From Chloranthus sessilifolius (taxonomy: Eukaryota > Streptophyta > Magnoliopsida > Chloranthales > Chloranthaceae), in the NCBI GenBank assembly GCA_021018995.1, contig CM037585.1:63676646-63740645 (forward strand): 64,000 nucleotides of DNA. Direction: 5' to 3'. A program made the translations under genes and the position numbers. The notes under the pieces were generated by a model. That model searched no databases and had not been told where the DNA came from. It saw only the letters and a program-made list of their open reading frames with translations. How positions within the stretch are numbered: position 1 is the first letter of the stretch; every line of letters begins with the position of its first letter. Positions 1-9,986 of the stretch are shown here, one piece after another.

Positions 1-1801
1 CAAATTATAATCAAATTTAGGTTGATAAGCTAGGATACTATTTACTTGAAAGCACTAAACTCAAAAGCTCAGCAAAACCCAGAGAAGCAAGGAAGAAACC
101 ACGGCAAGCCTGATGCTCAGACTTACTGCGGCAACCTCCAGCAGATGAGGGTTGGGCTGTGCTTTTTGCATTTCGGACCTTGGATCCATTAGGGGTCTAG
201 ATGGCTATATCTTTGGGTCTTAGGTACACCATGAGCCATATGTTGAATGTTGGCTTTTAATATAAATCTATTCTATTTATCATAGATTGGTGCCACATGG
301 TGCACTTAGGCAGTTTGAAGAACATATGTTAACACGATGTTCACGGATACCTGAACGTACATTGACTACAATAACCGTAAGAATCTACACACAGGTAGGG
401 AATTTACTTTGCTAAACGCATGTTTGGTTTCCTTATTCGTCTATAGATTGAAATGTATGGTTTATATACGGATATAGATAGAAATTGCTATATAGAACAT
501 ATAGCTGCCTTGAATTACATTACTATTTAACCTATGATGACCTGATAATGATTTATATATAGATATTCAATGAATGCATGAAAAATTATCCGGGTTATAA
601 ATAAATTCATAGTAATGTTGTCATATATATATATATATATATATATCTATATTTTGAATTGAGGCAATTCTAAGATCAAAATAGGAAGGCTTATGCTAGA
701 CTTATGCTAGGCTTATGCTAGATTCAGCTAAATGCTTGTTTATACACATGTAAGTGCAGTTTATGGTATATACAGGGTTAATATATGCTTCTATCCTAAT
801 AATATGGCATACACGATACCATGCATAATCATGCTTCGTCCTCTCTGCTATCTTTGATGTTCTGTACACATTTTGACCCTGTTTGAAGCCAAGTGATCCC
901 GCTAACTCGGGAGCTTGATAGGATAAACCTTCATTACAAGTGATCCCGCTAACTCGGGAGCTTGATAAGTGATTCCGCTAACTCGAGAGCTTATTTTGTC
1001 TTGATTCAAGTGATCCCGCTAACTCGGGAGCTTGACAAGTGATCCCGCTAACTCGGGAACTTGATTTGCTTGTTTCTGTCAATATGTGTATCGTGTTTCT
1101 ACTTGATTTCTGTACTTGTCACACCATGAGTTCATCCAGCATGTCAGCATGATCATGTAGTCACATAATAAAGCCTTGCTTATATTATATGCCTTGATTT
1201 TTGTTATGTTGGTAATCTAATGTATGACTTAGCAATGTAATATTCTCTACTGAGCTTTGATGATAGCTCATTCCATGACTTAAATGTCTTAGCTGCAGAG
1301 CTTGATCCGGAGCACGCTGCAGATCCTACTTACATGCCCGAAGAGGAGGGAGAAAACTATGACGACGAAGACGAGGAAGACGATTTCCCAGAAGAGTTCT
1401 TCCCAAAGTAGGTTTGTGGTTTGTGGAGTTAGAGGAGATAGAGAGAGAGATATAGAGATAGATAACTTTGAAAAACTTGTCTGAATTATATATGGTAGTT
1501 TCAAATATTTTATCGTTTGGATGTATAGGTTTTCTTTCCATTGTTTAGATGACGGGTGGCCGTCATTGGTGGAAAGCTATACATCAGATCTTTTATGCTT
1601 GTTTATATTGTTACTAGTACTGTATAGATAAGTAAAGCTCAGTTATTTTGCCATATTATCAACTGCCAGAATTACTACATTATTTCTGCATTTGCAAAAC
1701 TTTGTACAAGAAATGACCCCTTAGATGAAAAGGATCATGTTAGGTGATCCGATGACGCGACGTTTCCAATAATGAAAGAAGGGAAACGACGGGTTGTCAC
1801 A
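1..1801 (+). repeat. 5' LTR of the chromovirus, partial
   Basis: This matches the 3' LTR from about 28632 to 30398 nearly base for base and ends in GTCACA just before the primer-binding site. The part left of base 1, which includes the expected TATA region (27988-28005 in the 3' LTR), is outside the window. Compared with the 3' LTR it lacks about 60 bp near 131-140, where the other copy has palindromic TTGCCGCGGCAA-like words, and it has one more copy of the hairpin repeat at 891-1061. A short AT microsatellite is at 624-646. Many point differences suggest an old insertion. Confidence 0.92.
891..1061 (+). repeat. Five-copy hairpin repeat in the 5' LTR
   Basis: A unit of about 27 bp recurs five times, at about 891, 938, 966, 1008 and 1035. 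Each unit is an imperfect palindrome: AAG and TCCCG on the left pair with CGGGA and CTT on the right around a CTAACT loop. The 3' LTR (29551-29673) has four copies, so one copy was gained or lost between the two LTRs. By its place in the LTR the array should be transcribed into the RNA leader, where each unit could fold as a stem-loop. Confidence 0.85.
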
Positions 1802-1803
1802 GG

Positions 1804-1815
1804 TGGTATCAGAGC
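1804..1815 (+). other. Primer-binding site, initiator tRNA-Met
   Basis: The 12 bases TGGTATCAGAGC match the complement of the 3' end of plant initiator methionine tRNA, the usual primer of chromoviruses. They lie two bases after the LTR end (GTCACA, 1801), which fixes that LTR boundary. Confidence 0.95.
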
Positions 1816-1947
1816 CCAGGCGTTAAGTCATTTGGAGACTTACTTTTGGCATAAATATATGGCAAAATGTCCAATAGTTGGTTAGAAGTAGAAATTAGAT
1901 TTAGTTTTTTTGCCTGATTAAGTGTTATCTGATCGAAATAGGTTGGG

Positions 1948-3290
1948 ATGCCTCCACATCGTGGAAGAGGTCGGGGTAAACCACCATTGCCCCATTGCAC
2001 TAGGCAGAATGCGATTCCAGTCGCAGGTTATGAGCATGACACTGCTTCAGGAAGTGGTGAGAATGCACACATAGCTGAAAGTCGAACGACGATGGAGAAT
2101 ATTGCAGAGCATACTCTGCTAGCGCAGACTCCATCAGTTTTAAATACTCCTTCGATGGGAAGTACTCTTGGAGTTGAGCAAAATGCGGGACACAATTTGC
2201 AGTTGATAGAGACTATGGTCAACACTATGGCCATGCTTGCTGTTCGACGTCCTAAGGGTTTTACAGAATTTGTCCGACTTCGACCACCGAGTTTCCATGA
2301 TCAACATGACCCGATGGAGGCTGAGAAGTGGTTAACGCAGATTGAGAAAGTGCTGCAAAGAGTCACTTGTATCGAGGAAGAAAAAGTGAGTTGGGCAGCA
2401 TACAAATTGGAAAGTGAGGCAGAGCCTTGGTGGCAGTCTGTAGAAAGAACAAGGATGCCCGAAGTACCATGGACATGGGCAGAGTTCACTGAGGCATTCA
2501 CTAAAAAATATTTCCCGACACCCGAGAGATATAAGCTAGAGGTACAGTTTGCAACCTTAGTTCGGCCAGATGACTGTACGAGAATACGAGGCAAAATTCA
2601 CACGTCTCTCTCGTTTTGTACCTTTGTTGGTCGCCATCGAGTTGATGAAAACACAAAAGTTTGAGTGCAGTTTGAAACTCTTAATCAAGGAACGCATTTC
2701 GTTGTTTCAAGCAATGACCTATGCCAATGTGATGAAATTAGCCTTGATAGTAGAAACCGATGTGGATACCATGTTCAAAAGGAGAGAAGAAAAATAGAAG
2801 GCAAGAAATGCTCCATCTCAGTCCTATAGTACTGGTCAAAGCAATAAACAACCACGATTTCAAGGACAAGCTGCATTTCAACCAGCTACAGGAGCTTATG
2901 CACGGCCATATGGTTCATCGACGTTTCCATTACCACCAAGGATTCCACGTGTTCAGAACCAATCTTTTCCACCAGTGGCAAAAAGCACATCTGAGTTTTC
3001 ACAAGCACGGCCGATAGGTTCTCGCACGAGATCTTTCACGGCCTCATCAGTAGCTTTAAAAGAAATTTGTGGGAAATGTGGAAAGGTACACAAAATAGAT
3101 GAGTGACGTAAAGCTTCTAGTGCATATTTTTGATGTGGCATGATGGGACACCGGATTAAAGAATTCCTGAAAATAGTCGGACTAGCAGTAAAGGCGGGAC
3201 CAGTGTTACGATCGGCACGGCCTACGGTATAAGGTCGAGCTTATGCTGTCACTGCAAAGGATGCACGCACTAGTAATGACATCATTCAAG
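1948..3290 (+). pseudogene. gag: Chromovirus gag (capsid and nucleocapsid), frameshifted
   Basis: The reading frame starts MPPHRGRGRGKPP and contains the retrotransposon gag domain (about 2250-2640), with the tryptophan-rich signature AEKWLTQIEK followed by AEPWWQS and WAEFTEAF. Near 2565 the frame shifts by one base and continues in a second frame (REYEAKFTRLSRFVPLL). An in-frame TAG follows at about 2795. A glutamine- and proline-rich stretch leads to the zinc-knuckle region (about 3066-3170), which is broken: ICGKCGKVHK is followed by a stop, and the second CCHC has a TGA directly before CGMMGH. Gag forms the particle shell and binds the RNA. At least one frameshift and several stops make it inactive. 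The 3' end meets a candidate intron at 3291. Confidence 0.88.
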
Positions 3291-3461
3291 GTATGTTGGT
3301 CCATTAAATATCTACGTTAATATTTGCTATATATTATCTTTTTAGATAGAGGAAGTGCATCTAGTAAACTATAAATACTACATTATTAATTGTTAGATTT
3401 ACATATTATTATTTTTGAATAAGTAAAAGTAATCCAGCTAACACTAGATGGTATGCTTTAG
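3291..3461 (+). other. Candidate spliceosomal intron between gag and protease
   Basis: The 171-bp segment starts GTATGT after CAAG and ends TTTAG. It is AT-rich, has a CTAAC branch-like site at 3438-3442 about 20 bases before the acceptor, and contains stops in the flanking frame (the first at about 3309). Removing it joins a GGT codon and keeps the same frame from the gag tail into the protease. I infer an intron or intron-like insertion; there is no RNA evidence here. Confidence 0.6.
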
Positions 3462-3990
3462 GTATCCTGCAATTATATCCAAAAGATGCTTATTTGTGTT
3501 ATGACGCACGAGTCTTGATAGATCCTGGATCTACACACTCGTTTGTTACACCCCAGTTTGCTGAAAATTGAAGAAGTTGGGAGGTATCCCATAACCTCTT
3601 GACTTTATTCTTGATGCAACACTTCCAACTGGACAATTTCTCACAACTGATATGGTATATCGGTCGGTTGTTATCGTTTGGATCAAGGACTACTAGGGAT
3701 ATGAAGTAGTAGCTGACTTGATCTTACTGTCGATGCAAGGATATGACATTATCCTTGGCATGGATTGGTTGTTCAATCACCATGCGAATGTTGACTGTCG
3801 ACGGAAAATTGTCTCTTTTCAGCCACAAAAGAAGAAATCAGCTAAATTCTATGGGGTACCATCAACTAATCTATCTCTGATATCCGCAATTCGAACACGG
3901 CGATTACTCGATGATGGTGCTTAGGCGTATATTGCTTTCGGGCAAAGTAAAGATCGAGAAGTGAAGACACTTTCACTTTCATATGTACCA
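3462..3990 (+). pseudogene. pro: Chromovirus aspartic protease domain, broken
   Basis: After the candidate intron the frame reads ILQLYPKDAYLCYDARV and then the active-site region LIDPGSTHSFV, the chromovirus form of the aspartic protease D-x-G-[ST] motif. A stop follows in ENXRSW at about 3570. The second half has the conserved DIILGMDWL segment (about 3745-3772), typical of the C-terminal part of retroviral-type proteases. It ends with a stop at about 3922, before the RT-connecting region. The enzyme would cut the Gag-Pol precursor. In-frame stops mean this copy cannot make it. Confidence 0.85.
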
Positions 3991-4011
3991 ATTGTCTGTG
4001 AATTCCCTTAG

Positions 4012-4998
4012 GTGTTCCCTGATGAGTTGCCAGGCTTACCTCCTGACAGGGAAGTGGAGTTCGCTATTGAGTTAGCTCCGAGTACTGATCCAATATCGAA
4101 AGCACCGTATAGAATGGCACCGACAGAGTTGAAAGAGCCCGAGCTTCTTGATAAAGGCTTTATTAGACCGAGTGTGTCTCCGTGGGGTGTACCGGTATTG
4201 TTCATAAAAAAGAAAGATGGTTCGATGCGCCTCTGCATTGATTATCGTCAACTCAATAAACTGATGAGCAAGAATAAATATCCGCTCCCCCAAATCGATG
4301 ATCTCTTTGATCAATTACAAGGAGCGTGTTTCTTTTCAAAAATTGATCTACGATCCGGATATCACCAGATGAAGGTGAAAGCTAAAGATATTTCGAAGAC
4401 AGCTTTCTGGACGTGCTACGGTCACTACGACTTTCTAGTCATGCCCTTCGGGTTGACCAACGCAACTGCTGCATTTATGGACTTGATGAATCGAGTCTTC
4501 AAACCTTATCTTGATTAGTGTATCGTGGTATTTATCGATGATATACTCATTTATTCAAAAACAAAGATAGAGCATGAAGATCATCTACGTCTGACATTGC
4601 AAACATTGAGAGATTCGCAGTTCTATGCAAAATTCAGTAAATGCAACTTTTGGTTGAATCAAGTCTGTTTTCTAAGCTATATTATCTTAGAAGCAGGTAT
4701 TACTATTGATCCTATAAAGATCGAGGTTGTAGTATAGTGGAAGCAGCCACAGACAGTAACTGAGATCAGAAGTTTTCTAGGTCTTGCAGGTTATTACCGA
4801 TGTTTTGTAGAAGGATTTTCACGACTTGCTGGACTACTCACTCAGCTCACTCAAAAGAATGTTAAATTTGAGTGGACTAAGGCTTGCGAACAGGGTTTCG
4901 AAGAATTGGAATGGAGACTCACTCAGCACCTATTTTAGCATTACCATCAGGTAGTGGTGGTTTTGTCCTCTTCAGTGATGCATCATACAGTGGGTTAG
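4012..4998 (+). pseudogene. pol: Reverse transcriptase and 5' half of RNase H, interrupted
   Basis: The RT domain starts near [17 protein letters not shown], with the fingers motif [16 protein letters not shown], the YRQLNK region, the palm motif [12 protein letters not shown] and VMPFGLTNA. The catalytic aspartates lie in VVFIDDILIYS (about 4527-4560), after a TAG at 4516-4518 that breaks the frame. Another stop at about 4735 precedes the connection segment [10 protein letters not shown]. RNase H starts with the usual LFSDAS-type region (about 4970-4990). At 4998 the reading frame is cut by the Athila insertion and resumes in register at 23225. RT copies the element RNA into DNA and RNase H removes the template. 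The stops and the insertion inactivate it. Confidence 0.93.
4994..4998 (+). other. Target-site duplication GTTAG, left copy
   Basis: GTTAG directly precedes the Athila LTR start (TGTTAACTGG at 4999) and recurs at 23225-23229 directly after the LTR end (CCCAACA). Five bases is normal for Ty3/gypsy integration. Deleting the element and one copy restores an open RNase H frame, which confirms both borders. Confidence 0.97.
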
Positions 4999-5269
4999 TG
5001 TTAACTGGTGAAAAATGTCACTTTTCACCCTTTAACCTCACCATTGATAGACCTGTGAGCACACTAATAAGCTTCTGTCGAATGTATTTTGTAGATAGCA
5101 ATAAAAGAATATACTAATGCAGAAAAGCACACAAGAATGCCCAAAAAGGAGCTATCTCTCAGCACAGGGCAAACCCAGCAACAGCACACCAGAGGGTAGC
5201 ACATCACTGAACCCTTAGAGCGCGTGGCTACAGCAGGGTAAGGCGAAGGAAGTGAAAATAGGCTGAAAG

Positions 5270-5826
5270 CATCCTATCAATTGGTCACCTGAAGACTTCG
5301 ATAGGAGCTGAAAGCAAAGAAAGAAAGAATTCGTGCAGTTGAAGAGGTTTTCGATAGGATCTGAAGGCAGAAGAAGGATGAATTCATGTGGATTGAGGAG
5401 TTCGATAGGATCCAAGAACCTATCGAGCAACTGAAAGGAAAGAAGAAACCATCCTATCGAAAACCTACCTGAGGCGTCATAGGAACCTATCGAATGGTTT
5501 CCTGAACCTATCGAGATGAAAATGCTGGAAGAGAACCTATCGAAGGGTGATTTAGCCTTTCGATAAGAGTGAAAGCAATCCTATCGAAATAATTGCATAC
5601 AGAGCGGAACCTATCGAAACGGTTCTCCAACCTATCGAAATGGTTCTCCAACTTGTCGAAGAGCATCTCTAACTTGTCGAATACTCCAGGACAAGGGCTG
5701 AGAATGCTGAAACTCTAAGAGAAGGCTCATCCTATCGGAACCTATTGAAGAGATCTAAGAACCTAGCGAAAGGACCAAAGAGCTCTATTTGGACCTGTCG
5801 AGAGCTTCCTGAATCTATCGAAATCA
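5270..5826 (+). repeat. Array of about 20 CCTATCGA/TCGATAGG words in the Athila LTR
   Basis: The 8-base word CCTATCGA or its reverse complement TCGATAGG, with one-base variants (CCTGTCGA, CTTGTCGA, CCTATTGA), occurs about 20 times in 560 bp, irregularly spaced, often next to GAACC or GGTTC. It lies 200-760 bp upstream of the TATA box, where U3 enhancers are expected. It is not a simple tandem repeat. Words of the same type recur inside the element at about 10331-10690. Confidence 0.85.
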
Positions 5827-6029
5827 TGTGCAGAACTTCTCATAAATTCAGCTGTGCACACGTGATTTGGTGACCTGTTGCACACAACCTGGGGCACTTG
5901 ATGACCGGTACGATGGTTCCAGAAGATGCCCTAGGAAATCCTAACCGACCCATGTGCTCTAATAGAACTCTAACAAATTCTGAGGACCTTCTAGAAGGGA
6001 TTTTTGGTGGGAAAAATAGAGGAGAAAGC

Positions 6030-6038
6030 TATATATAG
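6030..6038 (+). promoter_or_regulatory. TATA box of the Athila 5' LTR
   Basis: TATATATAG lies in the context GAAAGCTATATATAGAGACC, a strong plant TATA context, about 40% into the LTR. This region is missing from the 3' LTR owing to a deletion at about 22100. Confidence 0.75.
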
Positions 6039-6510
6039 AGACCCCCATTTGCCATTGGAAGGAGATCGAGGTCTGAGCCAAATTCTTAAGATTAACGCTT
6101 GCACAGCAATTCCATTTTCCCTCCTTTACCCCAACAATAGTTGGCTAATTCCCCTAGAGTAGCGAGGAGAGAGGTTAGATCTGTAATTGGGTAAGGTTAA
6201 GATTGCTATTGTGGTTCCCAGTTGCACAGACTGAGAGTGTTTCCATTGTAGAGTAATTTTAATTGCAATGTAAATGCTATTTTTAATACTTTAATTAGAT
6301 CTAAAGTTCCTTTGATTTCATTTGGTGATCGATCGGATTTGTGTAGAGGAGTCTATAGATTAGCTCACCCACTTAACTGGTAGGCCTCTTGGATACCACT
6401 CGATCTCCCTGGATCTGATACTCTTGTGATTCCTTGAGTCTGTGACCTAGGAATTACAACATCTGTAGTGGTTTAAATTATTCTAATTGATGCTTCAGCT
6501 TTGGAGATCC

Positions 6511-6666
6511 CTAGGATGGTCTGTGACCATTAAAGTGGACAGATCATAACCTTAAGATTAGCCCAAGCTCAGGCTCCAATTGGATTTGTCTGCTGAAAAT
6601 CCATGGATTTGATAAAGTCTATAGGATGGTTTGTGACCATTAAAGTGGACAAATCATAGCCTTAAG
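6511..6666 (+). other. Two copies of a conserved Athila LTR stem-loop
   Basis: Two blocks (6511-6556 and 6621-6666) share the form GGTYTGT-GA-CCA-TTAAAG-TGG-ACARATC. GGTYTGT can pair with ACARATC, and CCA with TGG, around a TTAAAG loop. The second block has T in the left arm and A in the right where the first has C and G, so pairing is kept. Equivalent blocks occur in every Athila LTR in this window, always in the LTR's own sense and downstream of its TATA box. The role is unknown; a leader RNA structure is my inference. Confidence 0.7.
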
Positions 6667-7152
6667 ACCAGGTGGATCCTGTGATTTGCAGTGGAGCTTC
6701 TACCTTGCAGCTGTGCTTATAGCCAGTGAGGGAATTGTGTGCTCTGAACCTCTGTAGCATGATTAATTGAATCTAATTTCAGTGAAGACCAATCTCTAAG
6801 CTACTCTTCTCCATTTTCTGCTTTTTACTCTTTTCCCCTGCAAGATCTAAGTTCCCAAACTCGATCCAAGTTAGTCTATGTTAATTTTAGCTTAGCTTAA
6901 GTGACAATCCATTCCAAACCTCTCCCCTGTCTTTTAGCTAACTTAGCAATAGTTAGGGTGCCAGATCTCAACAGATCTGGAGATTTATCATATTTTTAAA
7001 CCAACCTCCCTGTGGACATTCCCCTACTCACCATTCTTTTAAAGCTTGCTACAACAGATCCTGAGTACTTGCAGGTCTGTGTGAGTGTGTTCTACCTAGT
7101 TTGATGATTTTAGACCTCATTTGAGGGAAGGCAAGCACACCCAACAAGTTTT

Positions 7153-7170
7153 TGGCCCCGTTGCCGGGGA
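7153..7170 (+). other. Primer-binding site, tRNA-Asp type
   Basis: TGGCCCCGTTGCCGGGGA begins six bases after the LTR end. It differs by one base (C for G at the fifth position) from the form TGGCGCCGTTGCCGGGGA expected of Athila-lineage elements primed by tRNA-Asp. Confidence 0.88.
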
Positions 7171-7473
7171 GGCATGTTTAGAAATTGATAGATCTAAGTT
7201 TTGATCATAGATCTATAGTTTTTGTTTGATTTTACTAACAGCATTTGTAAGTTGTGTTATTTTTCAATGTTTTGTGTGCATTTCATCAGATCTGAGGCTA
7301 CCAGTGAGAGGAGAATCGTGCTGGAGACTGCTCTGTAGTTTGCATCCCTCTACTCCCCTGTTATTTTTCAGATTTGTTGATATTTTTTGTTAGAGTAGTT
7401 AGAAAATTTGGTTGATTCTGCTCGTTGTGTTGAAGATCTATTTTGCATTCAGATTTTGAGTATTGTGTGTTTG

Positions 7474-9986
7474 GTAGGAGAATCCTCCAACCTCATATTA
7501 TTCCACTAAATCCAGAGGTTGAAAGACTTCTCAGATCTAGACCAACTACACCCACATCTGTTGCATTTAATTCTGTAGAAATGGGTGAGCAATAGCAGTC
7601 GAGAACCCTCAAGGAATTTAATGCACCAGGGGTCTATAATTCCCCCTTCTGCATTCAATTCCCAGCTACTCAGGGAAACTATGAGATAAAATCATCCATC
7701 ATTCAAATGCTGCCCTCATTTCATTGCCTGACCAAAGAAGACCCCTACAAGCACATTGATGAGTTTTTGGGACTGTGCACTACATTTAATATCACAGGTT
7801 TGGGGGAAGAAGCCACCAGGATGAGACTCTTTCCTTTTTCATTAAAGGACAGAGCCAGGACCTAGTTGTCCCTATTTCCACCCAACAGCATTCAGTCCTG
7901 GAGTGATCTCCAATGTCAATTTCTGGCCAAGTTCTTCCCTATGTCAAAAACCAGCCAGTTGAGGAAGAGTATCATCTCTTTTACCCAAGATCCAACTGAA
8001 GATTTTCATCAATCCTGAGAGAGATTTAAGGAACTCCTCAAGAAATGCCCCCACCATCAAATCCCTGAATGGCAATTGGTTCAAAGCTTTTATCAGGGAA
8101 TTGATGCTAAAAGCAGAGATATGATAGATGCTTCCTGTGGTGGCACCTATCTCCATAAAACTATTGAGGAGGCATGGGAGCTCTTTGATATTATTAGTGA
8201 GAACTCTATGCAAAGAGAAACCTTAGCAAGAGATCTAGAGCCTCCCAGATTGATGAAGGAGAACACCTCAAGGGGAACGATATATGAAGTGAGTGTGCCA
8301 AGTGAGTTGGAAAGGAAAGTTGACAGCCTAGCCCTGAAATTTGATAGGCTGATGGGAGCAATGCAATCACCTGTGGCTGCTAGGATGGAGGAGGCATGTG
8401 CCATATGCCAGTCCCTTGCTCATTCCCTTGAAGAATGCCCATCTGCCGACCAATTTCCTAATTTTATAACAGAGCATGTGGCTGCAGCTCAGTCTTATGG
8501 GTAGCAGCCTGCTGCTGGGTATCAATAGAGAAACCACCCCAATCTGAGGTGGAGACAAGATGCATACCCCAGCCAGCAGCAGCAGTAGCCCCAGCAGCCC
8601 ATGCCCTATAGAAATGCTCAATCCTATCGAGAAGGTTATGCCCCAAGGCCTCAGTATCAGCAAATCATGGCCCAACCTGTAGCTCCTCCTGTGTCGCAAT
8701 CTACACCCCCTTCAGCTGTGAGAGCACCATCCTTCGAGGAACAAGTTCTATCTTCACTTCAAAGCTTGAACACCTTAACCCAAACTGTGCACTCTCACAA
8801 CCAGAGCATAAAAAAGATAGAGGACCAACTTGGTCAATTGTCTGATGCCTTAACTAGGAGAGAGGGAGGAAGGCTGCCTAGCCAACCACAGGACAATCCA
8901 CGAAGGCAATTTGTAGTGGCTGAAGTTTCCTCCACCTATGAGGAAGCCAAATCTGTTATAACATTGAGAAGTAGTAAGCTAGTGGACAACCAAGTGGGTT
9001 GTGAGTCTATGAGGAACTTGGAGGAAGAAAATGAAGTGATTTCTACCAGAACACAACAAAGGCCACCAGTGGTGAACTTGAAGGAGCAATCAGTTGTGAA
9101 TAAAGAGGATAATGAGGATCCTCAAGAAAAGAAAAAAATAAAAAAGAAAGAGACCCTATTGGCGAAGCCTACAAGTGAGGGAGCAATCCCATATTTGCCA
9201 TTTCCTAAGGCACTACAAGCACCCTCCCCTTTTGATAAAGGGCAAGGAAAATTTGAGAAAATGATGGAGACCTTCGAGCAAGTAAAGATCAATTTGTCCT
9301 TACTTGATGCCATTAAACAAGTCCCAGCCTATGCCAAGTTTTTAAAAGAACTATGCACCCATAAAAGACAATCTAGGATACACATATCCAAGAAAGTCTT
9401 TTCAGCAGAGAAAATGAAACAAATTTTGTCGATTACAACCCCAACCAAATTTCAAGACCCCGGAACCCCCACTATCCCCTGCATCATTGGGGATCACATC
9501 ATTGACAAAGCTTTATTAGATCTGGGAGCCAGTGTAAATTTGCTTCCATATTCACTATATGAGAAGCTGGGCTTGGGAGAATTAAAGCCCACACATGTGG
9601 TCTTACAGCTGGTTAACAGATTTGAAAGGAAACTTGTGGGGATAATTGAGGATGTTTTGGTTAGAGTTGACAAATTCTTCTATCCTGCTGACTTTTTGGT
9701 ATTGGACATGGAACCAAGCAAATGTGCTTCTTCCATACCTATGATTCTAGGCAGGCCCTTTTTTACCACTGCCAATGCTCACATATAATGCAGGTATGGA
9801 ATCATGGAAGTTTCATTTGGAAACATGAAGGTTAAACTGAATGTGTATAACACTGGCTATCAACCCTCTCCTGAAGAGGCTTGCTTTTCCATTAATGCCC
9901 AAAAGAAAGGAATTAATGATAATCCACATTGGCTGGTGCAGGACAATGCTTGGTTCACAGATGGAAACCTGCACTCAGGGAATTGA
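7474..9986 (+). pseudogene. gag-pro: Athila gag-protease polyprotein with several stops
   Basis: One frame runs through the region. It includes the gag N-terminus (MGEQ, then a stop at about 7593), the capsid part (YKHIDEFLGLCTTFNITGLGEEA) and the capsid C-terminus (WELFDIISENSMQRETL). A CAICQSLAHSLEEC zinc knuckle lies at about 8394-8437. A Q/P-rich linker and a charged segment lead to an aspartic protease with ALLDLGASVNLLPYSLYE (about 9510-9560) and ILGRPFFTTANA (about 9745-9780). Stops near 7593, 7863, 8016, 8502, 8525 and 9786 break it, but the frame is otherwise kept. RT, RNase H and integrase should follow in a full Athila element but are absent. Confidence 0.88.

Larger units (their letters stand above)
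4999..7146 (+). repeat. 5' LTR of the Athila-type element
   Basis: The 2148-bp LTR begins TGTTAACTGG and ends CCCAACA; its left edge is set by the GTTAG duplication and its right edge by the primer site. In order it contains an array of CCTATCGA-like words (5270-5826), a TATA box (6030-6038) and two copies of a conserved stem-loop (6511-6556, 6621-6666). The 3' copy is 27 bp shorter overall, partly through a 44-bp deletion that removes the TATA box. Confidence 0.95.

Noticed and set aside
1302..1484. Small frames inside the chromovirus LTR
   Set aside because: They are not preserved in the other LTR copy (29900-30100), which has deletions and stops.
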